64,000 nucleotides of DNA from positions 1,984,001 through 2,048,000 of the forward strand of contig NZ_CP133888.1 of assembly GCF_041228405.1 (NCBI RefSeq), written 5' to 3'. Numbering within the stretch: the first letter of the stretch is position 1; every line of letters begins with the position of its first letter. The notes below the pieces were generated by a model. That model worked only from the letters and a program-made list of their open reading frames with translations. It searched no databases and had not been told where the DNA came from. This document shows, in pieces, positions 50,416-58,910 of this stretch. This DNA is from Salinilacustrithrix flava (lineage in GTDB: Bacteria > Actinomycetota > Acidimicrobiia > Acidimicrobiales > Salinilacustritrichaceae). The position numbers and the translations under genes are program-made.

Positions 50416-51648
50416 TCAGACCGGACGGCGCTCGTTGAGGCCCACCGTGTTCTCGAGCAGGATCTTTCGGGTGGCGTCGTCGTCGAATCGGTCCAGCTCG
50501 CCGACGTAGTCCAGCGGGTTCGGCAGCCCTTCGATGTGGGGCCAGTCGGAGCCGAAGATCACGCGATCGGGGCCCATGTGGTCGACGACCTCGTGGACGT
50601 CGTCCTCCCAGAACGGGTTGATCCAGACGTGCTCGCGGAAGGACTCGGTCGGGTCCTCGGTGAACCAGCCGGGCGACTTGGCCGCCTGGCTCCTCAGCTT
50701 GCGGAACAGGTCGGGCAGGAACGTCGAGCCGTTCTCGATCGAGGCGATGCGCAGGTTCGGGAACCGCTCGAACATCCGCTCGAGCGTGAGGGTCATCAGC
50801 CAGTCCTGGGCGGCCCGCTCGATGGCGAAGGACTTGATCGACGGCTTGGGCTTTCCGGAGCCGATGTTCCCGCCGAAGCCGTCCTCGGCGTAGCCCTGGC
50901 TCGAGTACCCGCTGTCACCGGCGTGGATGACGACGGTGACGCCGGCCTCGTTCACGCGGGACCAGAACGGATCGAAGAGCTCGTCACCGGGGGAGCGGGG
51001 ACCGAGTGCGGTCCACACGGCGGCGGGCCGCAGCACGATCGTGCGGGCGTCGCGATCGAGCGCCCACTCCAGCTCCTCGATCGCGAAGTCGACGTCGCAC
51101 AGCGAGATGTAGGGCGCCGCGTAGATGCGATCCCGGTAGTTGCAGCCCCAGTCCTCGTCGACCCAGCGGTTGAAGGCGCGGAACTGGGTCTTGACCGCCT
51201 CGATGTCGTGCTTGAGGAGCTCCTCGTAGAGCACGCCCAGCGTCGGGAACAGCCAGACCGAGCGGATGCCCTGCTCGTCGAGCCGCGCGACCCGGGCGTC
51301 GCGGTCGTGGTACTCGGCGGGCAGCGGTTCGCGGTCGCGGAGCATCTCGGCGGGTGACCGATCGCTGACGTTGCCCCGGAAGTAGTCGTACAGGGCACCT
51401 GGCTTCGCGATGGGGTTCCAGGTCGGGTTCGCGACGGCGTGGCTCACCTTGCCGCCGACCACGTGGTACCTGCGCCCCTCGATCTCGCACCACTGCACGC
51501 ACCGAGGCTGCATCGCCTTCGGCACGTGGCGGGTGAAGGCGTCGGCGGCCTCGTAGTAGTGGTTGTCGCAGTCGAACGGCTGGTACTCCAGCACGCGGCC
51601 TCCGGCGATGGTCGGTGCGGTCTGCTCGATCGTCTCGGATTGCAACAT
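50416..51648 (-). CDS. Amidohydrolase-2 family metal-dependent hydrolase
   Basis: A 410-residue TIM-barrel hydrolase (416 if GTG 51666 is used). It opens QPFDCDNHYYEAADAFTRHV, where family members have a metal motif (here DxxxHxxE-like). VIHAGDSGYSS (about residue 231), ASIENGS (about 284) and FGSDWPHIEG (about 359) provide further ligand residues. Close relative of 58962-60155. Amidohydrolase-2 proteins include decarboxylases and carbon-carbon or ester hydrolases of ring-cleavage pathways. Divergent from a P450 with a shared operator. ATG 51648 (MLQSETIEQ) is chosen; neither start has a strong Shine-Dalgarno. Confidence 0.87.
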   Translation of the reverse strand: MLQSETIEQTAPTIAGGRVLEYQPFDCDNHYYEAADAFTRHVPKAMQPRCVQWCEIEGRRYHVVGGKVSHAVANPTWNPIAKPGALYDYFRGNVSDRSPAEMLRDREPLPAEYHDRDARVARLDEQGIRSVWLFPTLGVLYEELLKHDIEAVKTQFRAFNRWVDEDWGCNYRDRIYAAPYISLCDVDFAIEELEWALDRDARTIVLRPAAVWTALGPRSPGDELFDPFWSRVNEAGVTVVIHAGDSGYSSQGYAEDGFGGNIGSGKPKPSIKSFAIERAAQDWLMTLTLERMFERFPNLRIASIENGSTFLPDLFRKLRSQAAKSPGWFTEDPTESFREHVWINPFWEDDVHEVVDHMGPDRVIFGSDWPHIEGLPNPLDYVGELDRFDDDATRKILLENTVGLNERRPV

Positions 51649-51727
51649 GTTCCAGATCGTATCCACGCCGCTCGTCCGGAAGGAAGGTCCTGACGAGATC
51701 GATCAGGCGGTGCCGGCTGACAGCGGC

Positions 51728-51741
51728 TGGAACGCGTTCTA
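51728..51741. promoter_or_regulatory. KstR-like operator, divergent promoter
   Basis: The sequence tggaacgcgttcta is a full match. It lies 55 bp before the P450 start (plus) and 79 bp from the amidohydrolase start (minus). TAGGGT at its right edge is a possible -10. Confidence 0.75.
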
Positions 51742-51796
51742 GGGTGGTGGTCACCACCACTGCGGCGACGCCGCGGAGACTTCGGAGGAGACGGAC

Positions 51797-53041
51797 GTGA
51801 CCCTGGTTCCCCAGACGCTCGACGAGATCAACTACTGGGATCTCGACATGTTCGAGCACGGCGATCCGCACGAGGCGTGGCGCATCCAGCGGGAGCAGGC
51901 ACCCGTGTGGTGGCACGACCGTGACGGAGGCGAGCCCTTCTGGTCCGTGGCCCGCTTCGACGACGCCCTCGCAGTGCTCAGCGATCCGCTGCTGTTCAGC
52001 TCCCAGCGCGACGGCATCATCGTCCGCACGGACGCCGCGCTCGAGAGCGGTCCGCCCGGGGCGGGGCTGGGCATCCAGCCGATGATCCACACCGACCCGC
52101 CGCGCCACGCGCCCCTGCGCAGCATCATCAGTCACAACTTCCGTCCTCGCTCCATCGCCCAGCTCGAGGACCAGATCCGCGCCGCGGCGGTGGAGTGCCT
52201 CGAGCGCGCGGCGGACGAGCGAGACGTCGACTTCGTGATCGACATCGCCCATCAGGTCCCCGCAGCCATCACCTTCGCCCTCATGGGCGTGCCCGAGGAC
52301 ATGTGGAGCCGCCTCGCCGACCTCCAGCACCAGACGGTGACCGCCACCGACCCGGAGTTCACGCACGGTCGGTCGCCCCAGGAGGCCGCCGCGGCGGCGA
52401 GCCTCGAGCTGCACACCTACTTCGCGCAGATCATCCAGGAGCGGATGGAGGAGCCGGGCGACGACCTCCTCAGCCAGTTCCTCCAGGGGCGGATCGACGG
52501 GGAGGAGCTCTCCTGGATGCAGGTCGTGGCCGAGGCGGGCCTCCTGCTCGCCGGCGGTCTCGACACCACCCGGGCCGCTGCGTCGGCCGGCGGCATCCTG
52601 CCCCTGATCCAGAACCCCGACCAGCTGAAGCTGCTCCAGGACGACCCGTCCCTGATCGGCGGCGCGACGGACGAGTTCGTGCGATGGGCGAGCCCGATCA
52701 CCTCGGAGGCCCGCACTGCGACCCGGGACTGCGAGCTCGCCGGCCAGAAGATCTCCGAGGGCGACAGGGTGGTGGTGTGGTCGCCGTCGAGCAACCGCGA
52801 CGAGGCCCACTTCGAGGACCCGTACCGCTTCGACGTGCTCCGCAACCCACGGCACCTCGGATTCGCGTTCGGCGAGCACTACTGCCTCGGGGTCCACCTC
52901 GCCCGGCTCACGCTCAAGGTCGAGTTCGAGGAGCTGCTCAGCCGCTTCTCCGGATTCGAGCTGACCGGCGAGCCGGCTCGCGTGCGGTCGAACTTCGTCA
53001 ACGGTCTCAAGCACCTGCCGGTGCGTCTCACGCCGAAGTGA
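51797..53041 (+). CDS. Cytochrome P450
   Basis: A 414-residue P450. The I-helix is AGGLDTTR (252-259), with Asp in place of the common acid-Thr Glu. ExxR is Glu293-Arg296 (DEFVRW), and the heme loop FAFGEHYCLGVHLAR has ligand Cys363. Substrate-contact region LGIQPMIHTDPPRHAPLRSI is typical of bacterial class I P450s. Distinct in sequence from the CYP125-like enzyme, so a different site of attack is likely. GTG start with AGGAG upstream. First of a set with an esterase and a flavin monooxygenase. Confidence 0.92.
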   Translation: MTLVPQTLDEINYWDLDMFEHGDPHEAWRIQREQAPVWWHDRDGGEPFWSVARFDDALAVLSDPLLFSSQRDGIIVRTDAALESGPPGAGLGIQPMIHTDPPRHAPLRSIISHNFRPRSIAQLEDQIRAAAVECLERAADERDVDFVIDIAHQVPAAITFALMGVPEDMWSRLADLQHQTVTATDPEFTHGRSPQEAAAAASLELHTYFAQIIQERMEEPGDDLLSQFLQGRIDGEELSWMQVVAEAGLLLAGGLDTTRAAASAGGILPLIQNPDQLKLLQDDPSLIGGATDEFVRWASPITSEARTATRDCELAGQKISEGDRVVVWSPSSNRDEAHFEDPYRFDVLRNPRHLGFAFGEHYCLGVHLARLTLKVEFEELLSRFSGFELTGEPARVRSNFVNGLKHLPVRLTPK

Positions 53042-53958
53042 GCGCGTCGGCGGGCAGCGCCGAGCTCGCTGCACTGCTCGCGGCCCTGGAGCATGCGCCG
53101 TCGGCGCTGCGGCGACCCGGCGCCACGGTCGAGGAGATGCGCGAGCCGGGGCGCGTCCGCGATCCCGACGGGGCGACGATCACGGCGGTCGCTGGCACTC
53201 GCTACGAGTCGGTCGATGCCGGCGGTGTCCGAGGCGAGCTCGTCACGGCCCCCACCGCCGACAGGCGGCGCACGATGCTCCATCTGCACGGTGGTGGCTT
53301 CGTGCTCTGCGGCCTCGACTCGCACCGGTCCTTCGTCTCCCACCTCTCTGCGGCCACGGGGGCGACCATCTTGCACGTCGACTACCGCCTGGCTCCGGAG
53401 CATCCCTTCCCTGCGGGCCTCGACGATGCCTGCGCAGCCCATCGTTGGCTGCTCGATGCCTTCGACGCTCCCATGGCGATCAGCGGCGACTCGGCCGGGG
53501 GTGGCCTCGCGATGGGCGTGGTGCTGCGCGCTCGCGACGAGGGCGTCCCGCTCCCGACGGGCGTGGCGCTGATCTCGCCCTGGGTCGACCTCACGTTGAC
53601 GGCTCCATCGCTGCGGGCACGGGCGCAGACCGACCCACTCCTCGGGCCGGACAACCTGCGAACGATGGTCGACGCCTACCTCGCCGGTCACGATGCCCGC
53701 GATCCCCTGGCTTCCCCGCGCTTCGCCGACCTCGCCGGGCTGCCGCCGATGTTCGTCCTCGCCGGCGGGCGCGAGATCCTCCACGACGACGCCGTCGGTC
53801 TCCACGCGGCAGCGCTCGCTGCGGACATCGACGCGGTCCTGCACGTGCGCGACGACCTGTTCCACGTGTTCCCACTCTTCGCCGGGACCCTTCCGGAGGC
53901 CGACGAGGCACTCCGCGCCATCGGCTCGCACCTCGAACCCCTCTGGAGGACCCCGTGA
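53038..53958 (+). CDS. Alpha/beta hydrolase, hormone-sensitive-lipase type
   Basis: A 306-residue esterase. The oxyanion motif is HGGG (84-87, LHLHGGGFVL), YRLAPEHPFPAGLDD follows, and the nucleophile is Ser152 in GDSAGG (150-155). The acid lies in FVLAGGREILHDDA and the histidine in RDDLFHVFPL, a full triad. Typical substrates are short acyl esters. Placement between a P450 and a Baeyer-Villiger-type enzyme suggests hydrolysis of an ester or lactone made by the latter. GTG start overlaps the P450 stop (GTGA). Confidence 0.92.
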   Translation: MSASAGSAELAALLAALEHAPSALRRPGATVEEMREPGRVRDPDGATITAVAGTRYESVDAGGVRGELVTAPTADRRRTMLHLHGGGFVLCGLDSHRSFVSHLSAATGATILHVDYRLAPEHPFPAGLDDACAAHRWLLDAFDAPMAISGDSAGGGLAMGVVLRARDEGVPLPTGVALISPWVDLTLTAPSLRARAQTDPLLGPDNLRTMVDAYLAGHDARDPLASPRFADLAGLPPMFVLAGGREILHDDAVGLHAAALAADIDAVLHVRDDLFHVFPLFAGTLPEADEALRAIGSHLEPLWRTP

Positions 53959-55643
53959 CCATCGATCAGGATGCGGCCACCGACGTCGACGTGGTCGTCG
54001 TCGGTGCCGGCTTCGCCGGCCTGTACCTGGTCCAGCGCTGCCGACAGCTCGGGCTGCGGGTGCGGGCGATCGACGCCGCCGGCGACGTCGGCGGCACCTG
54101 GTACTGGAACCGCTACCCCGGTGCCCGGTGCGACGTGCCGAGCATCGAGTACTCCTACGGCTGGTCCGACGAGCTGCAGCAGGAGTGGCGATGGAGCGAG
54201 GTGATGTCCCGCCAGCCCGAGATCCTCGAGTACCTGGGCCACGTCGCCGATCGATTCGACCTGCGTCGTGACATCACCTTCGGGACGCGTGTGCGGGCGG
54301 CGACCTTCGACGAGCGCAGTGGCGCGTGGGTCGTGGAGACCGACGCCGGCGAACAGATCACCGCCACGTTCTGCGTGATGGCCACTGGATGTCTGTCGGT
54401 CCCACTCGAGCCCGACATCCCCGGCCAGGACCTGTTCGAGGGCGAGCTCGCACACACCGGGCGGTACCCCCACGAGGGGATCGACTTCACGGGGAAGCGG
54501 GTCGCGGTTGTCGGCACCGGTTCCTCGGGGGTGCAGACGATCCCGATCGTGGCTGCTGAGGCCGCGCATCTGCACGTGTTCCAGCGCACGCCGGTGTACA
54601 CGCTGCCCGTGATGAACCTGGAGCTCGTCGAGGAGGCCGACCGGTACGCCAAGGAGCACTACGAAGAGATCCGCCGGATCCAGCGCGAGTCGGTCGCCGG
54701 ACTCTCGATGTTCGGTCTGCCCGCCGGGGCCAACACCGGGCTCGGTGGTCTCGTCGAGGGGGTCCCCGAGGACAGGATCCTCGAGGCCACCGACGAGCAG
54801 CTCCGCGCGGTGCTGGACGAGAAGGGTCGCGGGGTGATCTACGCCTGGGCCGACGTCAGGCTCGACCCGGAGGCGAACGAGCTCGCCTGCGAGCTGTACC
54901 GACAGGCGGTCCGGCGCATCGTCGACGATCCCGAGGTCGCCGAGGCGCTGTGTCCCGCCGACTACCCCATCGGGTGCAAGCGCCAGGTGCTCGACAGTGG
55001 CTACTACGAGACGTTCAACCGCGACGACGTCACCTTGGTGGACCTCCGGAAGACGCCACTCGAGTCGATCACCGCCCACGGGATCCGCACCACCGAGGCC
55101 GAGTACGACTTCGACGTCGTCATCCTGGCGACCGGCTTCGATGCCATCACCGGCGCCCTCGACCGGATCGACATCCGTGGTCGCAGGGGGGTGGCTCTCC
55201 GAGAGAGGTGGGCCGCCGGGCCGCGCACCTATCTGGGCCTCCAGAGCGCGGGCTTCCCGAACCTGTTCTTCGTGACCGGCCCCGGGAGCCCGTCGGTGCT
55301 CTCGAACATGATCGTCTCCATCGAGCAGCACGTGGAGTGGATCAGCGACTGCATCGCTGATCTCCGAGACCGTGGCGTGCGCACCATCGAGCCCGACCGG
55401 GATGCGGAGGACCGTTGGGTCGAGCACGTCAACCAGGTCGCCGAGGGCACCGTGCAGACCTCGCCGAGCTGCAGCTCGTGGTATCTCGGAGCCAACGTGC
55501 CGGGCAAGACGAGGGTGTTCATGCCCTACCTCGGAGGCGTCGGCAACTACCGGAAGATCTGCGATGAGGTGGTGACCGCGGGCTACGAGGGCTTCGTCCT
55601 CGACCACGTCGACGACGATCGCGCTTGCGAGAACGCGTTCTAG
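53955..55643 (+). CDS. Flavin-containing monooxygenase, Baeyer-Villiger type
   Basis: A 562-residue class B flavoprotein. FAD-binding GAGFAG (17-22), GGTWYWNRYPGARCD, the Baeyer-Villiger fingerprint FEGELAHTGRYP (161-172; Tyr where FxGxxxHTxxW has Trp), NADPH-binding GTGSSG (187-192) and late ATGFD. Such enzymes turn ketones into esters or lactones, as in ring-D opening and cyclohexanone-type pathways. GTG start overlaps the esterase stop. The last five codons GAG-AAC-GCG-TTC-TAG contain the KstR-like operator of the next operon. Confidence 0.9.
   Translation: MTIDQDAATDVDVVVVGAGFAGLYLVQRCRQLGLRVRAIDAAGDVGGTWYWNRYPGARCDVPSIEYSYGWSDELQQEWRWSEVMSRQPEILEYLGHVADRFDLRRDITFGTRVRAATFDERSGAWVVETDAGEQITATFCVMATGCLSVPLEPDIPGQDLFEGELAHTGRYPHEGIDFTGKRVAVVGTGSSGVQTIPIVAAEAAHLHVFQRTPVYTLPVMNLELVEEADRYAKEHYEEIRRIQRESVAGLSMFGLPAGANTGLGGLVEGVPEDRILEATDEQLRAVLDEKGRGVIYAWADVRLDPEANELACELYRQAVRRIVDDPEVAEALCPADYPIGCKRQVLDSGYYETFNRDDVTLVDLRKTPLESITAHGIRTTEAEYDFDVVILATGFDAITGALDRIDIRGRRGVALRERWAAGPRTYLGLQSAGFPNLFFVTGPGSPSVLSNMIVSIEQHVEWISDCIADLRDRGVRTIEPDRDAEDRWVEHVNQVAEGTVQTSPSCSSWYLGANVPGKTRVFMPYLGGVGNYRKICDEVVTAGYEGFVLDHVDDDRACENAF
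55629..55642. promoter_or_regulatory. KstR-like operator inside the end of the upstream gene
   Basis: The sequence gagaacgcgttcta matches seven of eight fixed positions (leading G for T). It coincides with the last codons and stop of the monooxygenase gene and ends 20 bp before the DUF35 start, so the transcript leader must be very short. Confidence 0.68.
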
Positions 55644-55662
55644 TTGTTAGACGTGTGTCGTG

Positions 55663-56100
55663 ATGAGCGACACACCGGTACCCATCGACACCGTCGAGAT
55701 GCCGTACGTACGAACGTTGGGACCGGTCATCAGCCGGTTCTTCACGGGGTTGCGCGACGGCGAGATCTGGGCGAACAAGACCCGCACCGGGAAGGTCCAG
55801 TGCCCTCCCTTCGAGTACGACCCCTACACGGGGGAGTCGGCCTCCGACGACTGGGTCCAGCTGGATGGCACGGGCACCGTGTCTTCGTGGGCTTGGGTCG
55901 AGGAGCCGTTGCGAAACCACCTGCTCCAGGAGCCCTTCGCCTGGTGCCTGATCCGCCTCGACGGCGCCGACACCGACCTCGTCCACGCCGTGCGGGTGGC
56001 GGACAAGGGGCAGATGGCCACGGGCATGCGGGTCGAGGCGCGCTGGCGTGACGAGCGCATCGGTCACCTGCGCGACATCGAGTGCTTCGAGCCGGCGTGA
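55663..56100 (+). CDS. DUF35-like OB-fold protein lacking the zinc-ribbon cysteines
   Basis: A 145-residue protein. It has an N-terminal helix (RTLGPVISRFFTGLRDG) and an OB-type part (GTGTVSSWAWVEEPL, VADKGQMATGMRVEARW). The zinc-ribbon segment reads GKVQCPPFEYDPYTGE, with one Cys (47), so the four-cysteine metal site is lost. ATG 55663 preferred over GTG 55660. First gene of a DUF35, DUF35, thiolase, thiolase set; it may pair with one of the two thiolase-like proteins. Confidence 0.82.
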   Translation: MSDTPVPIDTVEMPYVRTLGPVISRFFTGLRDGEIWANKTRTGKVQCPPFEYDPYTGESASDDWVQLDGTGTVSSWAWVEEPLRNHLLQEPFAWCLIRLDGADTDLVHAVRVADKGQMATGMRVEARWRDERIGHLRDIECFEPA

Positions 56101-56158
56101 ACGCCGGTGCCGACCAGGACGGAGCGCCCCTTCGGGGAGCGAGTGAGGAGAACGACGG

Positions 56159-56689
56159 ATGAGTGACGACGTCAAGGTGCTGAACTCCGTGGTGTCGCTG
56201 GACTACGAGCGTCCACCGACGCGCGCGGCGCGCCGCTACACCGAAGCCGTGGGGGAGAAGCGGCTGATCGCCCACCGGTGCCCGGAGTGCGAGCGCCTGT
56301 ACACGCCCCCGAAGGGCTACTGCCCGGTGTGCGTCGTGCTGACCACGGACGAGCACGAGATCGAGGTGTCGCCCGAAGGCGTGCTCGTCAGCTACACGGT
56401 GACCAACCCCGACAAGCTCCACCAGCAAGGTGGCAAGACATCGGCACGGGGCGACGTCATGCTCGACGGCACGCGCATCACCCTCATGGGTGAGCTCGAT
56501 GGCGTGGAGGCCGCCGACGTGCACACCGGCATGCGGATGCGTGCGGTGTGGGTCGAGCTCGAGGACGGCCGGCTGCCGTCCAGCGGCGGATGGGGAGCGG
56601 TCGGCATCAAGGGCTGGGAGCCCACCGGCGAACCGGACGCCTCTCGAGAAGAGGTCCAGGAACTCTTGAAGAAGGCAGGTGAATCATGA
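56159..56689 (+). CDS. DUF35 OB-fold protein with zinc ribbon
   Basis: A 176-residue protein. The zinc ribbon is Cys41-x2-Cys44 and Cys55-x2-Cys58 (CPECERLYTPPKGYCPVC), then an OB-fold (SPEGVLVSYTVTNPDK) and an Arg/Glu-rich tail. GAGTGAGGAG precedes the ATG. The stop overlaps the start of the thiolase-like gene by four bases, which argues that these two are partners. Confidence 0.9.
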   Translation: MSDDVKVLNSVVSLDYERPPTRAARRYTEAVGEKRLIAHRCPECERLYTPPKGYCPVCVVLTTDEHEIEVSPEGVLVSYTVTNPDKLHQQGGKTSARGDVMLDGTRITLMGELDGVEAADVHTGMRMRAVWVELEDGRLPSSGGWGAVGIKGWEPTGEPDASREEVQELLKKAGES

Positions 56690-57738
56690 GGGACGTCGCC
56701 ATCGTGGCCTTCGCCCAGTCTCCCCTCGTCCGGCGTCAGACCGACTTCGACGAGCCGCAGATGATCATGCCCGTGGTCCGCGAGGCCTACGAGCAATCGG
56801 GGCTGGACCGCTCACAGATCGACTTCGTGTGCTCGGGAAGTGCTGACTACCTGGCGGGCCAGCCGTTCGCCTTCATCCGCGGCCTCGACGCCGTGGGCGC
56901 CTGGCCTCCACTGTCGGAGTCCCACGTCGAGATGGACGGGGCCTGGGCGCTGTACGAGGCCTGGATGATGCTGCAGATCGGCCACGCCGACACGGCGCTC
57001 GTCTACGGCTTCGGCAAGGCCTCGGCCGGGAACATGCGTGAGGTCCTCACCGTCGAGCTCGATCCGTACTACCTGGCCCCTACCGGCATCGACTGCATCT
57101 CCACCGCCGGCCTCCAGGCCCGCGCCCTGCTCGACAACAGCGACTACACCGAGCGGGACATGGCCGAGGTGGCAGCCCGCTCCCGGCGTTCGGCGATGTC
57201 GAACGACCACGCCCAGGTGAAGAAGGACGTCACCGCCGAGGAGATCCTGGCCGAGCCGTACTGGGTCGACCCGCTGCGCCCGAGCGACTGCCCGCCGATC
57301 ACCGACGGGGCGGCCGCGGTCGTGCTGGTCGCAGGCGACCGGGCTCGCGACCTGTGCGAGCGACCGGCCTGGATCCGTGGGATCGACAACCGCATCGAGA
57401 CGCACTACTTCGGAACGCGCGACCTGTCGAAGTCGCCGTCCACCGAGGTGGCCGGGAAGACGGTCGGCTCTGGCGATGGGATCGAGGTCGCCGAGATCTC
57501 GAGCACCTTCAGCCACCAGGAGCTGATCCTCAAGGATGCGCTCGGCCTGCAGGACTCGACCGAGATCAACCCGTCCGGGGGGCCGCTCGCCGCCAACCCG
57601 CTCATGGCCGTCGGCCTCATCCGCATCGGTGAGGCGTTCAACCAGATCAAGAACAACGGAAAGCAGCGGGTCCTGGCCCACGCCACGTCGGGCCACTGCT
57701 TGCAACAGAACCTCGTCTGCGTACTGGAAGGTGATTGA
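56686..57738 (+). CDS. Thiolase-like (SCP2/Ltp-type) protein without catalytic cysteines
   Basis: A 350-residue thiolase-fold chain. The nucleophile site reads SHVEMDGAWALY with no Cys. The C-terminal His motif is NPSGGPLAANPLMAVG (no GHP). ATSGHCLQQN stands where CxGGG would be. Architecture and DUF35 pairing resemble Ltp-type aldolase subunits. It may be a non-catalytic or aldol-active subunit together with the next gene. Ends two bases before the next GTG start. Confidence 0.86.
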   Translation: MRDVAIVAFAQSPLVRRQTDFDEPQMIMPVVREAYEQSGLDRSQIDFVCSGSADYLAGQPFAFIRGLDAVGAWPPLSESHVEMDGAWALYEAWMMLQIGHADTALVYGFGKASAGNMREVLTVELDPYYLAPTGIDCISTAGLQARALLDNSDYTERDMAEVAARSRRSAMSNDHAQVKKDVTAEEILAEPYWVDPLRPSDCPPITDGAAAVVLVAGDRARDLCERPAWIRGIDNRIETHYFGTRDLSKSPSTEVAGKTVGSGDGIEVAEISSTFSHQELILKDALGLQDSTEINPSGGPLAANPLMAVGLIRIGEAFNQIKNNGKQRVLAHATSGHCLQQNLVCVLEGD

Positions 57739-57739
57739 A

Positions 57740-58879
57740 GTGGCTGAACGCTGTGCGATCGTCGGCATCGGCCAGTCCGACCACCAACGCCGCCGTGACG
57801 ACCTCTCCATGCCGGGGTTGCTCCGCGAGGCCGCCACCCGCGCCCTCGCGGACGCCGAGCTCGAGTGGTCCGACATCGACGCCGTGGTCTTCGGGAAGGC
57901 GCCAGACCTCTTCGAAGGGGTGATGCGCCCCGAGCTGTTCCTCAACGATGCGATGGGCGGAGCCGGCAAGCCGATGTTCCGCATGCACACCGCCGGCAGC
58001 GTGGGTGCACACACCGCCATCTTCGGTGCGCACCTGATCGAGTCCGGGCAGTACGAGTGCGTGCTGAGCATCGCGTTCGAGAAGCAGTCCGAGACCGACA
58101 CCTCCCGGATCCTGGGTGGTGGTTCCCGTGGCGGGGCCGGTGTCGCGTTCGCGTCATCCATCCGCCAGTACATCGAGAAGTCCGGCGCACCGCCCCACAT
58201 CGGTCCACTGGTCGCGGTGAAGGACCGGCTCAACGCGCTGAAGAACCCGCACGCCCAGCTGAAGATCCCCGGCATCGACATCAAGATGGTCGAGGAGTCG
58301 GAGATGGTCGTCGAGCCCTTGCGCAAGCTGGAGTGCTGCCCGACGTCCGACGGCGCCGGAGCCATCATCTTCACCAGCGAGAAGCGGATCCCCAAGACGG
58401 AGCGTCCGCCCGCATGGTTGCACGGCAGCTCAACCCGCTCGGAGGCATCGGGCCACCCGAGCCGGAGCTGGGTGAACCCGCTGGCCGGCCAGCAGTGCGC
58501 GGCCGAGGCCTACGCACAGGCCGGGATCACCAACCCGCTCGAGGAGCTCGACTGCGCGGAGATCTACGTGCCCTTCAGCTGGTTCGAGCCGATGTGGCTG
58601 GAGAACCTCGGCTTCGCCGAGGAGGGCCAGGGTTGGAAGATGGTCGATGACGACATCACCGCCTTCGACGGGGCGTTCCCGGTCAACGCATCCGGGGGTG
58701 TGCTCTCCGCCAACGCCATCGGCGCAGCTGGTCTCATCCGTTGTGCCGAGGCGGCGATGCAGGTGCGCGGCACCGCCGGCGAGCACCAGGTGCCCGACGT
58801 GCGTCGCGCCATGGGTCACGCCTTCGGCGGTGCGTCCCAGTACTTCGCCATCTGGATCGTCGGTTCCGAGAAGCCCTAG
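57740..58879 (+). CDS. Thiolase-like (Ltp-type) protein, second of the pair
   Basis: A 379-residue thiolase-fold protein. It opens AERCAIVGIGQSDH. The nucleophile position reads RMHTAGSVGAHTAIF (no Cys), the His site NASGGVLSANAIGAAG (no His) and the second Cys site HAFGGASQYF. All classical thiolase residues are therefore missing, as expected for an Ltp2-type retro-aldolase, in which Tyr and other residues serve. GTG 57740 with GGAAGG upstream preferred over GTG 57731. Confidence 0.87.
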   Translation: MAERCAIVGIGQSDHQRRRDDLSMPGLLREAATRALADAELEWSDIDAVVFGKAPDLFEGVMRPELFLNDAMGGAGKPMFRMHTAGSVGAHTAIFGAHLIESGQYECVLSIAFEKQSETDTSRILGGGSRGGAGVAFASSIRQYIEKSGAPPHIGPLVAVKDRLNALKNPHAQLKIPGIDIKMVEESEMVVEPLRKLECCPTSDGAGAIIFTSEKRIPKTERPPAWLHGSSTRSEASGHPSRSWVNPLAGQQCAAEAYAQAGITNPLEELDCAEIYVPFSWFEPMWLENLGFAEEGQGWKMVDDDITAFDGAFPVNASGGVLSANAIGAAGLIRCAEAAMQVRGTAGEHQVPDVRRAMGHAFGGASQYFAIWIVGSEKP

Positions 58880-58885
58880 GTGCAC

Positions 58886-58903
58886 CCGTCCTGACCTGGA
58901 CGG
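58886..58903 (+). terminator. Short hairpin after the thiolase-like operon
   Basis: A perfect 6-bp stem (ccgtcc / ggacgg) with loop TGACCT lies seven bases after the thiolase-like stop and just ahead of the next operator. Weak but well placed. Confidence 0.4.
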
Positions 58904-58910
58904 CGCCGAC

